DNA of 64,000 nucleotides from Pieris napi (GCF_905475465.1 NC_062237.1:10898501-10962500), one strand, 5' to 3'. Shown: positions 34,756-46,679, counted from the stretch's first letter. Notes: generated from the sequence alone by a model not told the origin. Program-made: numbers and translations.

Positions 34756-34759
34756 TATT

Positions 34760-35460
34760 TTAATCTCAAGAAACCTAAGATTACTTAAAATAACAATGTT
34801 TACGCTGTAAAATTACATATAGTCGAATAACAAATACAATGTATACTTTTTACCGTCTTAGCATTAGATATTTATTTTTGTAAATATCATTATATATATA
34901 TAAATACATAATATCAAAAATAAATATCTAATGCTTTATAATAACTTTGTTATTTATAAAATATAAAAAATTCTCTTATTCTTCCATTAACTATTGATAA
35001 AACCGTTTTTATTTTCATTGAAATAGGTTAGAAAAATTATGGTCAAAACTATCGTTACATATAATAAAAGCGCAAATAACAATAAATTAAAAAAAAAGCT
35101 TAATATGACCATACCTATTTAACTCTGTTCTACGCCAAATATAACATAATACAAATTTTAAAATGGTAATTTTGCATATTTATGGGTATTATGTTCAAGA
35201 TGAGCTCATTATGTCGTTACGTTTTCCCGCCCAAAAGTACAAAGTAAAAGAGGCGTTATGGGAGAATGCGCGCGCCACGGGAGCATAAACCACGACAGGT
35301 AATCAAAAACAATAACAGGTTTATTGAAAACTAAGTATAGAGTATGCAAGACAATGCAACTCAATTCCATAGACAATTCATATTTTTCCGCACGACGCTC
35401 GGATGTATTGATAAGTTAACTTTTTAATTCTTCACAATGGATTTTGATTGGTTTTGGTTT
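34760..35460. other. Unassigned A+T-rich DNA
   Basis: A hairpin-like region at 34855-34940 repeats GCATTAGATATTTATTTTTG and its complement around an (AT)n centre. Otherwise nothing seen. Confidence 0.4.
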
Positions 35461-35462
35461 TT

Positions 35463-35676
35463 GAAGTAATACTTCTTTTGGCGCGTTAGGTAAAAATTAT
35501 GAGAGTAAATTTTTACGATGCGCGCGCACACCGTCACAAAAAATCGACACCCTGAAGTTAGCTATAGTCAACATTTTAGTTTTTTCTATGTATTTAACAT
35601 TTTTAGTTTTTTCTGTGAGTGTAGTAACGATTAAAAGATTTTTATCTTGTTACGTCAAAGTAGTACATATAACTTC
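35463..35676 (-). mobile_element. TTCTTT-type MITE, complete copy
   Basis: Ends GAAGTAATACTTCTTTTGGC and (inverted) TAGTACATATAACTTC. The inner text TTATGAGAGTAAATTTTTAC, GCGCGCACACCGTCACAAAA and TTAGCTATAGTCAACATTTT matches the copies at 3908 and 40536. Confidence 0.7.
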
Positions 35677-35699
35677 TATCGCGTGTAGGTACATAACAT

Positions 35700-36890
35700 A
35701 CGTGTACACACACACGTTTTTTTATCTTCTCTGTCTACTAAAACTTAAGTAAAAAATTAAGGCTTAGAGGCTTGGGAGGTTAGAGTCCGTATTTTGTTTG
35801 AAATCGGTTAGAACATGTTTTTTATTATTATTGTTATAATTTTAAATATACTTATTATATTAGTTAACAACTGGAAGGCATATTGCAGTGACATTATGTA
35901 GCTTTTAATGGAACCTAACGAAGTCTTTAATTTATTATTATATTGCTAAAATAACCGTTAACTTTGAACGACTCATTATTATTACGGATATAAAAATTTC
36001 TAAATAATGTTTAAAGAACTTTATTTCTCATAACTTTTGTAAAGCTATTTTTAATTTACATGAGAAATTTGTTATTATATACGAACGAGATACACGTCGC
36101 CATCAGCTAGCCCAATTTTAGTCAAATGGGCTCATTCTGATGTGTATTTTTAATGCCCTTTTGAATTGATTAAACACGCTAATGTTACGAACCTTAACAA
36201 CTGATTAAACAATTGCACACCCTCATACCTAATAGACCTCTTTAAATAATTTGTGCGCGGCTTTGGCAAGATAAGCTAATACGCTCGAAGAGTATTGCGT
36301 GTAGTGTATTTGATTTTTTTAAATGATAAGTTACTATGGAGACAAAACCTACAAAAATTCTCCGAAGATCATCAAATATCTACTTTAATAAGAAGATATA
36401 ATTCTCCACTCCTTAAGATGTTTTAAAACCTATTACTTAGTACACGTTAAACAGAATATTGAAACTTTTGTATCGTTTCCACAAACATATCGGTCTGTAA
36501 CTATTGTCCAACGAGAATTTGCAAACAGTAATCATTGCTTGAGAAAACTGGACAAACGTTTCTTCTCACGGTCCTGCCACAGTTCATGCTACGACTAAAA
36601 CAGTTATATATAATGTATTTATTATTTCGGTACTCCTACAGCTAAAGTATATTATATGTAATTAAAAAAAACAATTATACTAAACCTATAGCCAAGATGG
36701 AAGACATTATACAAACAAAAAGGTTCATATATTACAGAAGGAAATAAAACTATTAAAAAAAATTCAATACAATTAAATTAAGTAGAGTAATAATAGCTTA
36801 AACTTTTATCATAAAGAGTACAACGTCCTTTCGTAGAAGATTCTTGGATATTCCGTATTCAGATAGTAAATACATAGTAACAATAGTTAG
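35700..36890. other. Unassigned A+T-rich DNA
   Basis: No feature recognised. Confidence 0.4.
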
Positions 36891-36894
36891 TAAA

Positions 36895-37095
36895 ATGATA
36901 ATGGTTGCAGCTCCTTACAAACATTGTGTAAAACAAAAATCATGGCGATTAAAAAGAGTGGCGGAGAGTTTATTGCCAGTTCTTCTCTTCCGTTCTACGC
37001 CCTTGATTTGAGAACTGGCTGTAAATGTAAAACTAGAAGCATTAATATGTATTTCTCTTTTGACGTTCATAAGTGAATAAATGATTTTAACTTTG
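36895..37095 (+). repeat. LINE 3' tail
   Basis: GGCGATTAAAAAGAGTGGCG, GAGTTTATTGCCAGTTCTTC, CTTCCGTTCTACGCCCTTGA and GACGTTCATAAGTGAATAAA. Same family as 28690-28995. Confidence 0.75.
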
Positions 37096-37599
37096 ACTTT
37101 ATATGTGTCTACGCAAACTTTATACTGAAATCAAAACGAAATTAAGTATTTTATACTAATAACACACAACATACAAACATAATACATATTACAAATATAC
37201 CGTGTAAGAATATTTAAATTAGTCCCAATTAAAGTTTTCATTTGTTTTTGACTTACTGTAAATTGCTATGTTCTGTGACTGTCCACAACTGATGAAGTGC
37301 ATATTGTTGCCTTGTCTAAATCAATGTATGCGATAAATCTTTATTGGAATTTTACGAATTTGTGATTTGACAGCTGTTCTAAGTTATGTGTGTTAAAATA
37401 TCGTTAATATGTGAAAAAGTAAATCTCTACCAGCCCGCTAGTCGCAGAATTTCTGCGCTCTATTTTAATTCAGATTTTATGAGTAACCACAAAAAAATTA
37501 GTACATACATAAAATTTACAATTTGATAAATATAAATTATACCACCGCGGCTTAGTGCATATCATCTCGTACACATCAACTAAAGGTCCCTTCTTAAAA

Positions 37600-37860
37600 T
37601 CCTGCTTATAAAATATTAATGGTGCAGAAATCATCTCAAACAATATCCATCGAGCAACTTTGGGAGCGCTGCCGAGAAACCTCGATCAAGCGACGCAGCC
37701 CATGAACACCCATTTTTAGTGGGTACGTTGCCGGCCTTTGAGGGGTACACTCTAATTTTGAATATTTGGAGGTCATATCTCTCAGGGAAGATCCCCACCG
37801 GGAGTATATTCCACAGTTCGCTAGTTCGAAAAAAAGAAAGACACAATTGTATTCTGCATA
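37600..37860 (-). mobile_element. jockey/CR1-like LINE C-terminal fragment
   Basis: On the minus strand FRTSELWNILPVGIFPERYD then LQIFKIRVYPSKAGNVP is a clear match to the LWN-LP-VFP-YD-FK pattern at the end of lepidopteran LINE polyproteins. The frame is open through RGFSAALPKLLDGYCLR to a stop at 37631. A Helitron lies just upstream of it (37883-38186). Confidence 0.7.
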
Positions 37861-37882
37861 ATATTGCGTTTCCGTTGCAATA

Positions 37883-38186
37883 TCTAATATATAAAATTCT
37901 CCTGTCACAATGTTCCCATACTCCTCCGAAACGGCTCGACCGATTCTTATCCCTATTCAGTAAGATTGAGAATCGGCTACTATCTAAAAAAAAAAATTTA
38001 TTATTTGACAATTTTTTTGTTTTTATTATTTTTATGATACAGCATAAAAAATACATACAGCTCTTAATTTTCACCCCTCTACGATCAACCCCTATTCTTT
38101 TTTATAGTAGATAGTTATTTTTATTGAACTAAAATATTTGCTAGAAATAATATACATGGCAAAACAACGTTTGCCGGGTCAGCTAG
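37883..38186 (+). mobile_element. Non-autonomous Helitron, family H3, complete
   Basis: Starts TCTAATATATAAAATTCTCC after A and ends GCCGGGTCAGCTAG before T. Inner words TCCGAAACGGCTCGACCGAT and CCCCTCTACGATCAACCCCT are shared with partial copies at 46680-46820 and 47890-48056. Overlapping open frames on both strands here are shadows of this element and the LINE fragment to its left. Confidence 0.8.
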
Positions 38187-38199
38187 TTAATATATAAAA

Positions 38200-38545
38200 A
38201 TAAAAAGTTGAAAGTCAGACCGTATCCTTTAGAAAGCATAATGCTGTACGCGTCATCTCGAATAAACGGTGAAAGAAAATTACGAGTTAAAGCTGATTTG
38301 CTCGTTAGAAAATTACTTATTGCCGTAATAGTCAGTGTAACGTCGTGTGTGACAGACTGAATCGAATCGGCATTTCTGATTGGATATCCTTAAGTGGTTA
38401 ACTGCTTTTGATAATCCAGAAAGTACCGGAGATCGCCCTCTTTTGTTTTACACATTTTGTTTGCCTCACTGATACATTTCTTAGGCTTCACAGACTTTAA
38501 ACAAAAATTATACATTTAATAATAATTCAAAATAAACATAGTTTT
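38200..38545. other. Unassigned DNA
   Basis: No feature recognised. Confidence 0.4.
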
Positions 38546-38551
38546 ACTAAA

Positions 38552-38853
38552 GGTGCGTACAGACTATATAACATAACATGTTATACAACATGTTTCAGAT
38601 AATGTGGACACTGAATGTTATAAAACATGTTATAATAACATGTTATTGATATGTACGCTAGGACGAACCCAGCATCTACGTTTTTTTGTTTTTCTTTTGT
38701 TATTTAAAATGGTTATATAACATTGTTATATTGCATTGTTATTCTAATGTGTAGAGTATTATTTTATGTTATAATGTTGAATAACAAGGTTACATAATGT
38801 GGACGTGCTATAAAACACAAGTTATATAACATGTTTCATAGTCTGTACGCACC
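38552..38853 (+). mobile_element. MITE with GGTGCGTACAGAC termini (302 bp)
   Basis: The ends GGTGCGTACAGACTATATAA and ATAGTCTGTACGCACC are inverted repeats. Inside are many ATAACATGTTAT-type palindromic words, so the whole element folds well. Flanks are CTAA-A on the left and CTAA on the right; a short CTAA duplication is possible. The superfamily is not clear. Confidence 0.7.
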
Positions 38854-38979
38854 CTAAGACTGCTGTTCGATTAATGGTTATGATTAAACCCTATCTTTAG
38901 TCACGTGAAACTAATCAAAGTATATAGAAGGTATGTTATAGTTAAAGATTTAAGTTGGCGCCTGGTACCACCGCTGACT

Positions 38980-39110
38980 TCTGAGCTGGTGCTGTGCGAG
39001 GAAATGCTGCCAGGGACCAAACTTGTTAATTTTTTTTTAACTATTAATTAATTATTAATTACATATTTTGAATATTATACCTTGTTGGTAAAGGTTATTG
39101 TAAATACATA
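38980..39110 (+). repeat. LINE 3' tail, type 2, shortened
   Basis: GAGCTGGTGCTGTGCGAGGA then AATGCTGCCAGGGACCAAAC; the GTACACTGCC block present at 34150 and 57770 is deleted. Confidence 0.55.
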
Positions 39111-39119
39111 TTTGTGTGT

Positions 39120-39835
39120 TTAAACTTTAAATATAATTTTAAAAAATTCACTATAATTTTTTTTTGTCATTTTTAAAAACATTTTGGCAATATGTATAAA
39201 GTCTTCTCATTAGAATGACGCAGACACAAAAGTATAATGAAACACAGAAAACTTCTAATTACATTTTTTAACACGGCATGCTTATAGCCTTATACAATAT
39301 AAGCTCATATTGCTCCTTACATAATAAGTGCCATCCGCTAAGAACAATTTTCTAGACATCAAGACGTCGAACCCTATATTATTATGTCAAGCCAGTTGTT
39401 ATATTTGGAAGACTGAACGGAAGCAGTGCGCGTGCCACTTACTTCAACGGGTCGCCGCGCACTGACGACTCTGTCAACCGACAATCATACACACAAACAC
39501 GGTGAACCATATCCTATATATAAACAGAAGCACCTGTCCGTTTGTATCATGACCGGTTTCTATATTCATAGTAATTGCTACGAGCCGTAGTCGTACAGTG
39601 CAACAAATATATGTATTATACATTAAATTTGAAACTGAACAACATATAAATTACCAAACAAAACTAACAATTTTCAAGTTAACTTTTTTTAATAAGTAAA
39701 AAGTGAAACTCTGCTGTGAAGAGCGTTCATCTCTGTTTATTTATTGGTCTCGCCTAACACTATTTTAAATTTTAAATGCATTTTAAATTTTTAAATTCTA
39801 TACAAATAGAAAAAATATATTTAAAAAAATAATAA
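39120..39835. other. Unassigned DNA with a G+C-richer patch
   Basis: 39420-39500 is G+C-rich and on the minus strand has a full donor (GTTGAA before GTAAGT) at 39442, with TCAGT nearby and a TATATATA about 60 bases upstream. Frames are closed, so at most this is a noncoding first exon. Confidence 0.2.
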
Positions 39836-39837
39836 AT

Positions 39838-40115
39838 CAGTGGCGCAACAACCTCTTTAGATCTGAGCTTCAGATTTCTCTATCTAATTCATGATCACTT
39901 TTAAATAGTTAGCAAGTAGATGATCCGCCTCCAGTGCCTGACACACGCCGTCGCCTTTTTGGGTCTAAGACGTGTCGGTTTCCTCATGATGTTTTCCTTC
40001 ACCTTTCGAGCGAATGTTTAATGCGCACATAGAAAGTCCATAGCGCAGCCGGGGATCTAACCTACGACCTCAGGAATGAGAGTAGCACTTTGTAGCCACT
40101 AGGCCAACACTGCTC
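39838..40115 (-). repeat. SINE-A (tRNA-derived), full length
   Basis: Minus-strand copy from CAGTGTTGGCCTAGTGGC through GGTTAGATCCCCGGCT (B box with one change), CTATGTGCGCATTAAACATT, to a terminal GCGCCACTGATTTA. Confidence 0.8.
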
Positions 40116-40535
40116 TAATATATATATACCGCAGTAAATACAAGTGGTATTTTTAAAAAATATTTACTAGTTTAAACTAGAAGAGCATTGAAACCTCTTT
40201 TTCCTTCATCTTTAAAGACTAAATATTAATGACTTAAATAATTAAAAACGATAATAATTATTGCAATATGTACTCATGTATAACTTCCGCAGTAAAAAGA
40301 GGCAAATCACTAGCTGTGGCTTGTATAGAACAAAACGCTATATTGACCTGACAGGCGATTCACTCCGCTGGCCATACTCAATCTAATGAGAAGGTGGTGT
40401 ATAATTGACTAAGAGGCACGCGCCGGGCACGCGACCCTTACACAGTTAGCATGACCTATAGTTTTTCTACTTCCGTATGCATTCATGCATATTTAAAAAA
40501 AAACGTGTATGTACTTATATACGCGTTAGAACTTA

Positions 40536-40709
40536 GAAGTTATACTTCTTTAACGTAACAAGATAAAAATCTTTTCTAAAATAAAACTAACAACAGAAAA
40601 TTTTTACTATAGCTAACTTCTTCTACGGTTTTTTGTGACGGTGTACGCGCGCATCGTAAAAATTTACACTCATAATTTTTCCCTAACGCGCCTAAAGAAG
40701 TGTAACTTC
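40536..40709 (+). mobile_element. TTCTTT-type MITE, complete copy
   Basis: Ends GAAGTTATACTTCTTTAACG and CGCCTAAAGAAGTGTAACTTC (last 21 bases, split CGCCTAAAGAAG / TGTAACTTC). Inner GTGTACGCGCGCATCGTAAA is shared with the other copies. Confidence 0.7.
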
Positions 40710-40902
40710 AACAAAAATGTGTTTTTCATTATATATGCGTAAGATTTGGGAACCCTTTTAAATAAAAAATACCTGTGTCAGGGTTCCCCGCTCTTCCATA
40801 TATATATTACATTAAATTGAAAGTAAAATTTTGTTTTTTAAATATACTTTACAACAATACTTTTCTAATTTTTAACATCATGCGCCACGCGTTAAATGCG
40901 CG

Positions 40903-40966
40903 AGTGTGTGTGTGTGTGTGAATGATTGAGTGTAATGTTTTACACATTACACTCACACACATTATG
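40903..40966 (+). repeat. (GT)n tract with adjoining hairpin
   Basis: GTGTGTGTGTGTGTG followed by GTGTAATGT-TTTAC-ACATTACAC, a 9-bp stem with a 5-base loop, then CACACAC. Confidence 0.6.
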
Positions 40967-41232
40967 TGTATGAATGTGTTAGATACTTGGTCTTAGTAGA
41001 ATCTTGAACTGTGCGTAAGGTGTGTTCAGAAGCCAGTCCTTTCACCGTTTTTTTATTTTATTGCGTCTGTGTGGTAATGGTAGAATTTCAATTGTATTAA
41101 GATTATTTTTCTGGAGATAATTTTTTAATTTTGATCGAGAATAGAGAAGAAAGCTGTGAAAGAAGCATTGAGTATTTACAAATGCAATATTGTCCAATAA
41201 GCACCGAAAAATGTAGTTCAATTTAGATGAAG

Positions 41233-41520
41233 TTTAGAATACAAGGCATTTCGCCGAAAAATATAAAATAAATCATTAAACACATTAGATTAAAACTATT
41301 AATTTAAATGCTAAATTAAATGTGTTAATAAACGTAAACATCATTATATCATTCATTTCTCGGCTATTTCTTATATGTATAATTATGTTTAGAATACAAG
41401 GCATTTCGCCAGAAAATATACTCTGCATCAATAAACTATTAAATAAAATTCTAAATTAAATTATGATAATGAAACACTATTTTATAATTTCTTTCTCGCC
41501 TAATAAATATTGATAACATC
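41233..41520 (+). repeat. Tandem duplication, period about 157 bp
   Basis: TTTAGAATACAAGGCATTTC at 41233 recurs at 41390. AAATTAAAT, CATTATATCATTCATTTCTC and TATTTCTTATATG-like words follow in the same order in both units with many substitutions. Confidence 0.55.
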
Positions 41521-41989
41521 TAGAGAAAAAGAAATTCTACGCATTTCTTGGATAGAACAGTTGAAACGGCTTTTCTTTGATAAGACAGCGGTTACTGTCG
41601 GTCATTACACATTATTGGAATTATTGAGTAAACGTCAGGAATTTATTTTCTTATTTTTCTCTCCATACTTATCCATTACTCCAGTATCTTATGATTTATA
41701 CGTTAAAATATATAATTAAGGAAAAAAGGGATTTATATTATATTGGTAATTGGTTAATGTTGGTTTTGAAACTGTAAGATTACCGCGTAATTAGGCAATT
41801 CCGAAAATTAAATGTTCGTACCATGTAAAAAATATGCGATATTATCGCTATTCACGATTGGGATGACAACAACTAAACGTTCTTCAAACTGAAGTTCTAT
41901 GTAATAAATAATAAATATACAGTTATAGTTGTTATATACATTATTATTATTTTCTTGTTACTCGATATTCTAACTTTCATCAGCACAAT

Positions 41990-42125
41990 TGATCGTATCC
42001 CCTTCACGGGTAAAGACCTCCTCCAGCTATTTCCAAATTTCATGTCTTTCTTCCTCCATTCGCTGCTAACGTTTCTATATATCCACCTATTCTCCTTCTT
42101 TCTCTTGCTCCTTTCCTTGGTCCCT
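41990..42125 (-). mobile_element. LINE fragment
   Basis: In reverse it reads CAGCTGGAGGAGGTCTTTAC-like text and GAAAGACATGAAATTTGG, resembling the end of a LINE polyprotein (W..LEEVFT). Related text is at 56210-56440. Confidence 0.4.
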
Positions 42126-42599
42126 TCTATTTAAATAGGCGTTAAAACTTTATAATATCTTTCCTTATAGCAATTATAAAGTGCAAAGTTGATTTGCACA
42201 ACATTAATGTTTTTTGTGTCGGCGCGTGCGCAATGCTCGCTTGGTTTAATGATAAACGCCTCGTGCTTTTTATTGTTCACGCGTTGAAGCTTTTTATTAT
42301 TATAATTTATTACGTGGTAATTAAAACTTTGTAAAAGTACCGTACATTGTAATGAATGTATGCAATACGATAAAAATATATTAATAGACTAGTTGGAGGA
42401 CAGGCAGGACCGGGTTCCGTTGGTGTAGGAGTGTAGGAGGATCTTCTACAGCTATTAGCCAGCAGCTTCGAGCAGTGGAGTGATTGATTAAACTAATTAA
42501 ATAAACACATTAAATTAAATGAAAAAAAAATAAAGAAGCTACATACATACATTTGGTGTTGTCATTTTTATAAAAGTATTTGGCAAAAAATAAAATGAA

Positions 42600-43090
42600 T
42601 AAAAAATATTCTAAGCAGGCTTGAGAGTATTTTTCAATGTTCCTTTATTAAGAAAATCTATTCTAAGATTCTTCCCAAGAGTGGTACGCGAAGCCATTGA
42701 AATCAAAAAACACCCCAATTTCAATAGAGAAGACGGCCTAAAATTGTCAAACACCTGGGATCCAATAATATCCAAATTAAAATCTCAAGATAAACAATCC
42801 GCGAAAATACAGGACACCGTGAGCGATTTTAGTCGATACCAACTCCGGGGAAATAAATACAGATAATACAACTTTTTCTACAGCTGTGATACTTTTTGAC
42901 ATTCAACACCGTTTGTCTTCAGTCACCGTGACCACGCACGCTGTAAAGCACGTGAAATCTCGGTTAAATTTAAAATTATGTAAAATAATTGAAAATTTAT
43001 AATAATACATAACTTCAATCCGGTAAAAAAGTGTTTTTCTATGTGTAAAAGTTATGTTAATAAAAGACAACACTAAGAAAATCTTGTTAC
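42600..43090 (+). mobile_element. Penelope-like element, 3' fragment
   Basis: A frame contains FFPRVVREAIEIKKHPNFNR then EDGLKLSNTWDPIISKLKS. The REAIEI.KHP.NFNR.DG..LS.TW.P pattern is, from memory, characteristic of the C-terminus of insect Penelope-like reverse transcriptases with a GIY-YIG endonuclease. It is followed by a 3' untranslated part with CACCGTGACCACGCACGCTG and CTTCAATCCGGTAAAAAAG. The same untranslated part occurs in reverse at 57055-57180. No start codon or catalytic domain remains. Confidence 0.6.
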
Positions 43091-43099
43091 ACCTAGAAT

Positions 43100-43660
43100 T
43101 GACACCGGCAAATATAACACCTATTTAGTTAAATACGCAAACTCTAAATCGATGGCAAACACGTTTTAATATGAAAAAGCTTCAGAACCTGTTTGTAAAC
43201 AATTTCCACATTCACACCTCAATTTACCTATGAAATGAGCACCTATGAATGTGTAGGTAAGTGTCGATCGACCGTTCATAAAGCATCCATTCAATTATAT
43301 CGGAGCACCCTTCACACACAGTAATTGGTAAATGCTTCAACACTTCGCGATAGGAGAACCATAAAGTATGGTTTATTTTGTTTAACAGGTCACAATGTTA
43401 CATGTATTTAAAATTAAATACACACGCGATTGTAAAATAAAACTGTTCAGTTTCTAATAAAACAGTTCTTTTATCATATATTTAGTTTAAATTGTACAAA
43501 TTACCTTGAAAATACAGCACTCAGCTGTCAACAACAGAATCATATTGACAGCTGTCAAATATGTATAATTATTTGACAGTTGAGACCACTCGAAACGATG
43601 AGTAATGTTAATACCAAACTCTTGGTCATGGAATGAAATGTATCTATATGGTAATAATTT
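43100..43660. other. Unassigned A+T-rich DNA
   Basis: Short TGACAGCTGTCA-type palindromes near 43545. Nothing else. Confidence 0.4.
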
Positions 43661-43667
43661 GTTTTTT

Positions 43668-43825
43668 TCTAATAGGCAAGGTTCATCCTTCTGTGCGTGA
43701 CACACGTCGTCGACATAGTGTGAGGGTACGCCGATGTCCTCATGTTTCCTTCGCCACTAGTGTTAAATGCGCACATAGACAGAACAGTCACAAGCCAAGG
43801 CCAACACTTCTCACTAGCGTACCGT
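43668..43825 (-). repeat. SINE-A, degraded
   Basis: In reverse it contains GAGAAGTGTTGGCCTTGGCT, CTATGTGCGCATTTAACACT and GTCGACGACGTGTGTCACGC, in family order with a deletion of the B box. Confidence 0.6.
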
Positions 43826-43829
43826 AACA

Positions 43830-44220
43830 TTGACATTTATGATATTCCCGTAAATTCATAAGTTCCATATTATTTTTACTATGGTCTATTCGAAAACCAT
43901 GGTCTCCATACAAATACCTCGGAGCTATAATGACCAGCGGTCAACAATTGTGCAGCGATTAGTCTGAAAAAGCAACAGAAATAAATCAAACAGATACCAG
44001 CAATGCCTCACCTCTTCCTTATTTGTATGAATACCTTCAGAACTGATATTTTAATCGACTTTTTATGACAAAATCATAGTTTTAGAATGATTTGTCATTG
44101 TTCTCTTGTACCAATTGTCGACAAAAAAATATTTTATTTATTTATTATTAAAAACAGATAAACATAAATGATATGTGACACAACGGGTGAACTTTTTGGT
44201 AACATACAAAGTCTAGTTAA
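43830..44220. other. Unassigned DNA left of the giant palindrome
   Basis: No feature recognised. Confidence 0.4.
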
Positions 44221-44226
44221 CCGTAG

Positions 44227-46529
44227 TAGTCTAGTCGACAAGTTGAAAATGGAACAAAATAGAGATACTACTCTTAAAATTATGTGCGATAGCTCATTGG
44301 ATCCGGAATGACGTCTAGAAAAATGTGCTAAAAGCGTGTATTAGCACATAAAAAATTGCAAAAGTTATAGACCATTAAAGATGAAAAAATAATGGCATTT
44401 AGTTTTTTGCCAATATTTAATAAACTATTAATATTTAAGAAATTTCAAATAAAGATTCTGAAAGAAGAGGAAATTTCTAATAAAAAACTCCTGACTCCCA
44501 GAACTCTATCTCCATTATTTATAATGTTAATTTAACGCTGAAAATAGGTCTGCGGTTGATATTTTTAGGATTCGCGCGTGGCGTCAAAACCGACTACGGC
44601 ACATTAATTAATTTATTTAAGGTATTGAATATTTTTTTTTAAATTTGAAAAAATTATGGTGTGTTTTGAACACTATAATTAATTTATTCCCGTTGAAAAT
44701 TTTACTTAAAGTTAATTTTTCAACAAGTTAAATAATTGTTAACTAACGAAATTTTCTCGAACGACCGTCTTAATTGTAAGTGAAAAAAAATGTTTAAATA
44801 ATGGTCGTAAAAATATTTCGCTTCGTAGAGCCTTTCTTACATACATACTTAACAAGATCGTGCCATAAAAGTTAAAAAAATATTTATACTTTGTTTATAA
44901 CAATTTTTTTACTTAAACAAAAACTTAAAAATCCATGTAATGATGTTAAAAAAAAATTTTTTTTTTCTAAATCATCATATAATCGTTTTTTTATTAATAC
45001 AAGATATTTATTGATTTGCAAAAAAAAAATCCAGCCATTTGTTGATAATTTTTTTTTAAACAAATTGATTAAATCAATATTTTTTTTAAAAATTTTATGA
45101 TTTTTAAAAAAAAAAAATTTTCCTTAATAACAATTTTTAATTGTTTATAATCGTTTTTTTTAATTTTCTATTGTTTAAATAATTAGTTAAGAAATTTTTT
45201 TTTCCTAAAAATCATAATTGACAGTCTTCTATAAAGTAACAGAAAAATTTTTTTTTTTAATCAACAACTCTATTGTTTATTAACTTACCAATTTGTTATA
45301 AACAAATATTCAACTTTTGTTTATTTTTTTTTCTAAAACTTCTAAAATTAACAAAAACAACCATATATAACAAAGTATAGAAAAAAATTTTTTTTAATTT
45401 TAAATAAAAGTAATATTCATGATAATCAAAAAATTTACAAAAAAAATTTTTCTTGGTAAGTTAATAAACAATAGAATTGTTGATTAAAAAAAATTTTTTT
45501 TCTGTTACTTTATAGAAGACTGTCAATTATGATTTTTAGGAAAAAAAAATTCTTAACTAATTATTTAAACAATAGAAAATTAAAAAAAACGATTATAAAC
45601 AATTAAAAATTGTTATTAAGGAAAAATTTTTTTTTTTAAATCATAAAAATTTTAATGTAATGAAGTTGTGTTAAATTTTTTTTTTAAAATATTGATTAAA
45701 TCAATTTGTTTAAAAAAAAATTATCAACAAATGGCGGGAATTTTTTTTTGCAAATCAATAAATATCTTGTATTAATAAAAAAACGATTATATGATGATTT
45801 AGAAAAAAAAATTTTTTTTTAACATCATTACATGGATTTTTAAGTTTTTGTTTAAGTAAAAAAATTGTTATAAACAAAGTATAAATATTTTTTTAACTTT
45901 TATGGCACGATCTTGTTAAGTATGTATGTAAGAAAGGCTCTACGAAGCGAAATATTTTTACGACCATTATTTAAACATTTTTTTTCACTTACAATTAAGA
46001 CGGTCGTTCGAGAAAATTTCGTTAGTTAACAATTATTTAACTTGTTGAAAAATTAACTTTAAGTAATATTTTTAACGGGAATAAATTAATTATAGTGTTT
46101 AAAACACACCATAATTTTTTCAAATTTAAAAAAAAATATTCAATACCTTAAATAAATTAATTAATGTGCCGTAGTCGCTTTTGACGCCACGCGCGAATCC
46201 TAAAAATATCAACCGCAGACCTATTTTCAGCGCTAAATTAACATTATAAATAATGGAGATAGAGTTCTGGGAGTCAGGAGTTTTTTATTAGAAATTTCCT
46301 CCTCTTTCAGAATCTTTATTTGAAATTTCTTAAATATTAATAGTTTATTAAATATTGGCAAAAAACTAAATGCCATTATTTTTTTATCTTTTCTTGCGTG
46401 TATTTTCTTCTTTAATACACGCTTTTAGCACATTTTTCTAGACGTCATTCCGGATCCAATGAGCTATCGCACATAATTTTAAGAGTAGTATCTCTATTTT
46501 GTTCCATTTTCAACTTGTCGACTAGACTA
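44227..46529. mobile_element. Giant palindrome (about 2.3 kb inverted-repeat element)
   Basis: The left arm 44227-45291 and right arm 45452-46529 are reverse complements over more than 1 kb with few differences, separated by a loop of about 160 bases. Both outer ends read TAGTCTAGTCGACAAGTTGA inward, so the unit can be drawn as TA|GTCTAGTCGACAAG...CTTGTCGACTAGAC|TA, the duplication expected of Tc1/mariner-type elements. The arms are A/T-homopolymer-rich with a G+C-richer outer 350 bases. There is no open frame of note. Differences include a replaced stretch of about 45 bases near 44345/46395 and an insertion of about 28 bases near 45655. It could be a long-TIR MITE, a foldback element, or a palindrome formed by gene conversion or an inverted duplication. 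Confidence 0.85.
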
Positions 46530-46679
46530 TAGAAAGGATATAGGAATACTAACTTTTCTTATATTTCACTTGCCCCGAGAGACAAAGTCGTAAAGCACTT
46601 TTACGACTGTTAATTTTTGACTTCCTTGGAGTACGATAAGTGTCATATGTTTTTATAATTTTTGCGAAACACATTTTAA

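Noticed and set aside
37631..38114. Overlapping open frames of 131 and 147 codons on opposite strands
   Set aside because: They span the junction of a LINE fragment and a Helitron; the readable part is the LINE polyprotein end, so neither is a host gene.
39420..39530. Minus-strand TATATATA, TCAGT and GTAAGT donor grouped within 100 bases
   Set aside because: TATA to TCAGT spacing is about twice what is required and no frame is open; at best a noncoding exon.
44891..45100. 69-codon frame inside the giant palindrome
   Set aside because: Made of poly-A and poly-T tracts (K and F runs) and mirrored in the other arm; no coding signal.
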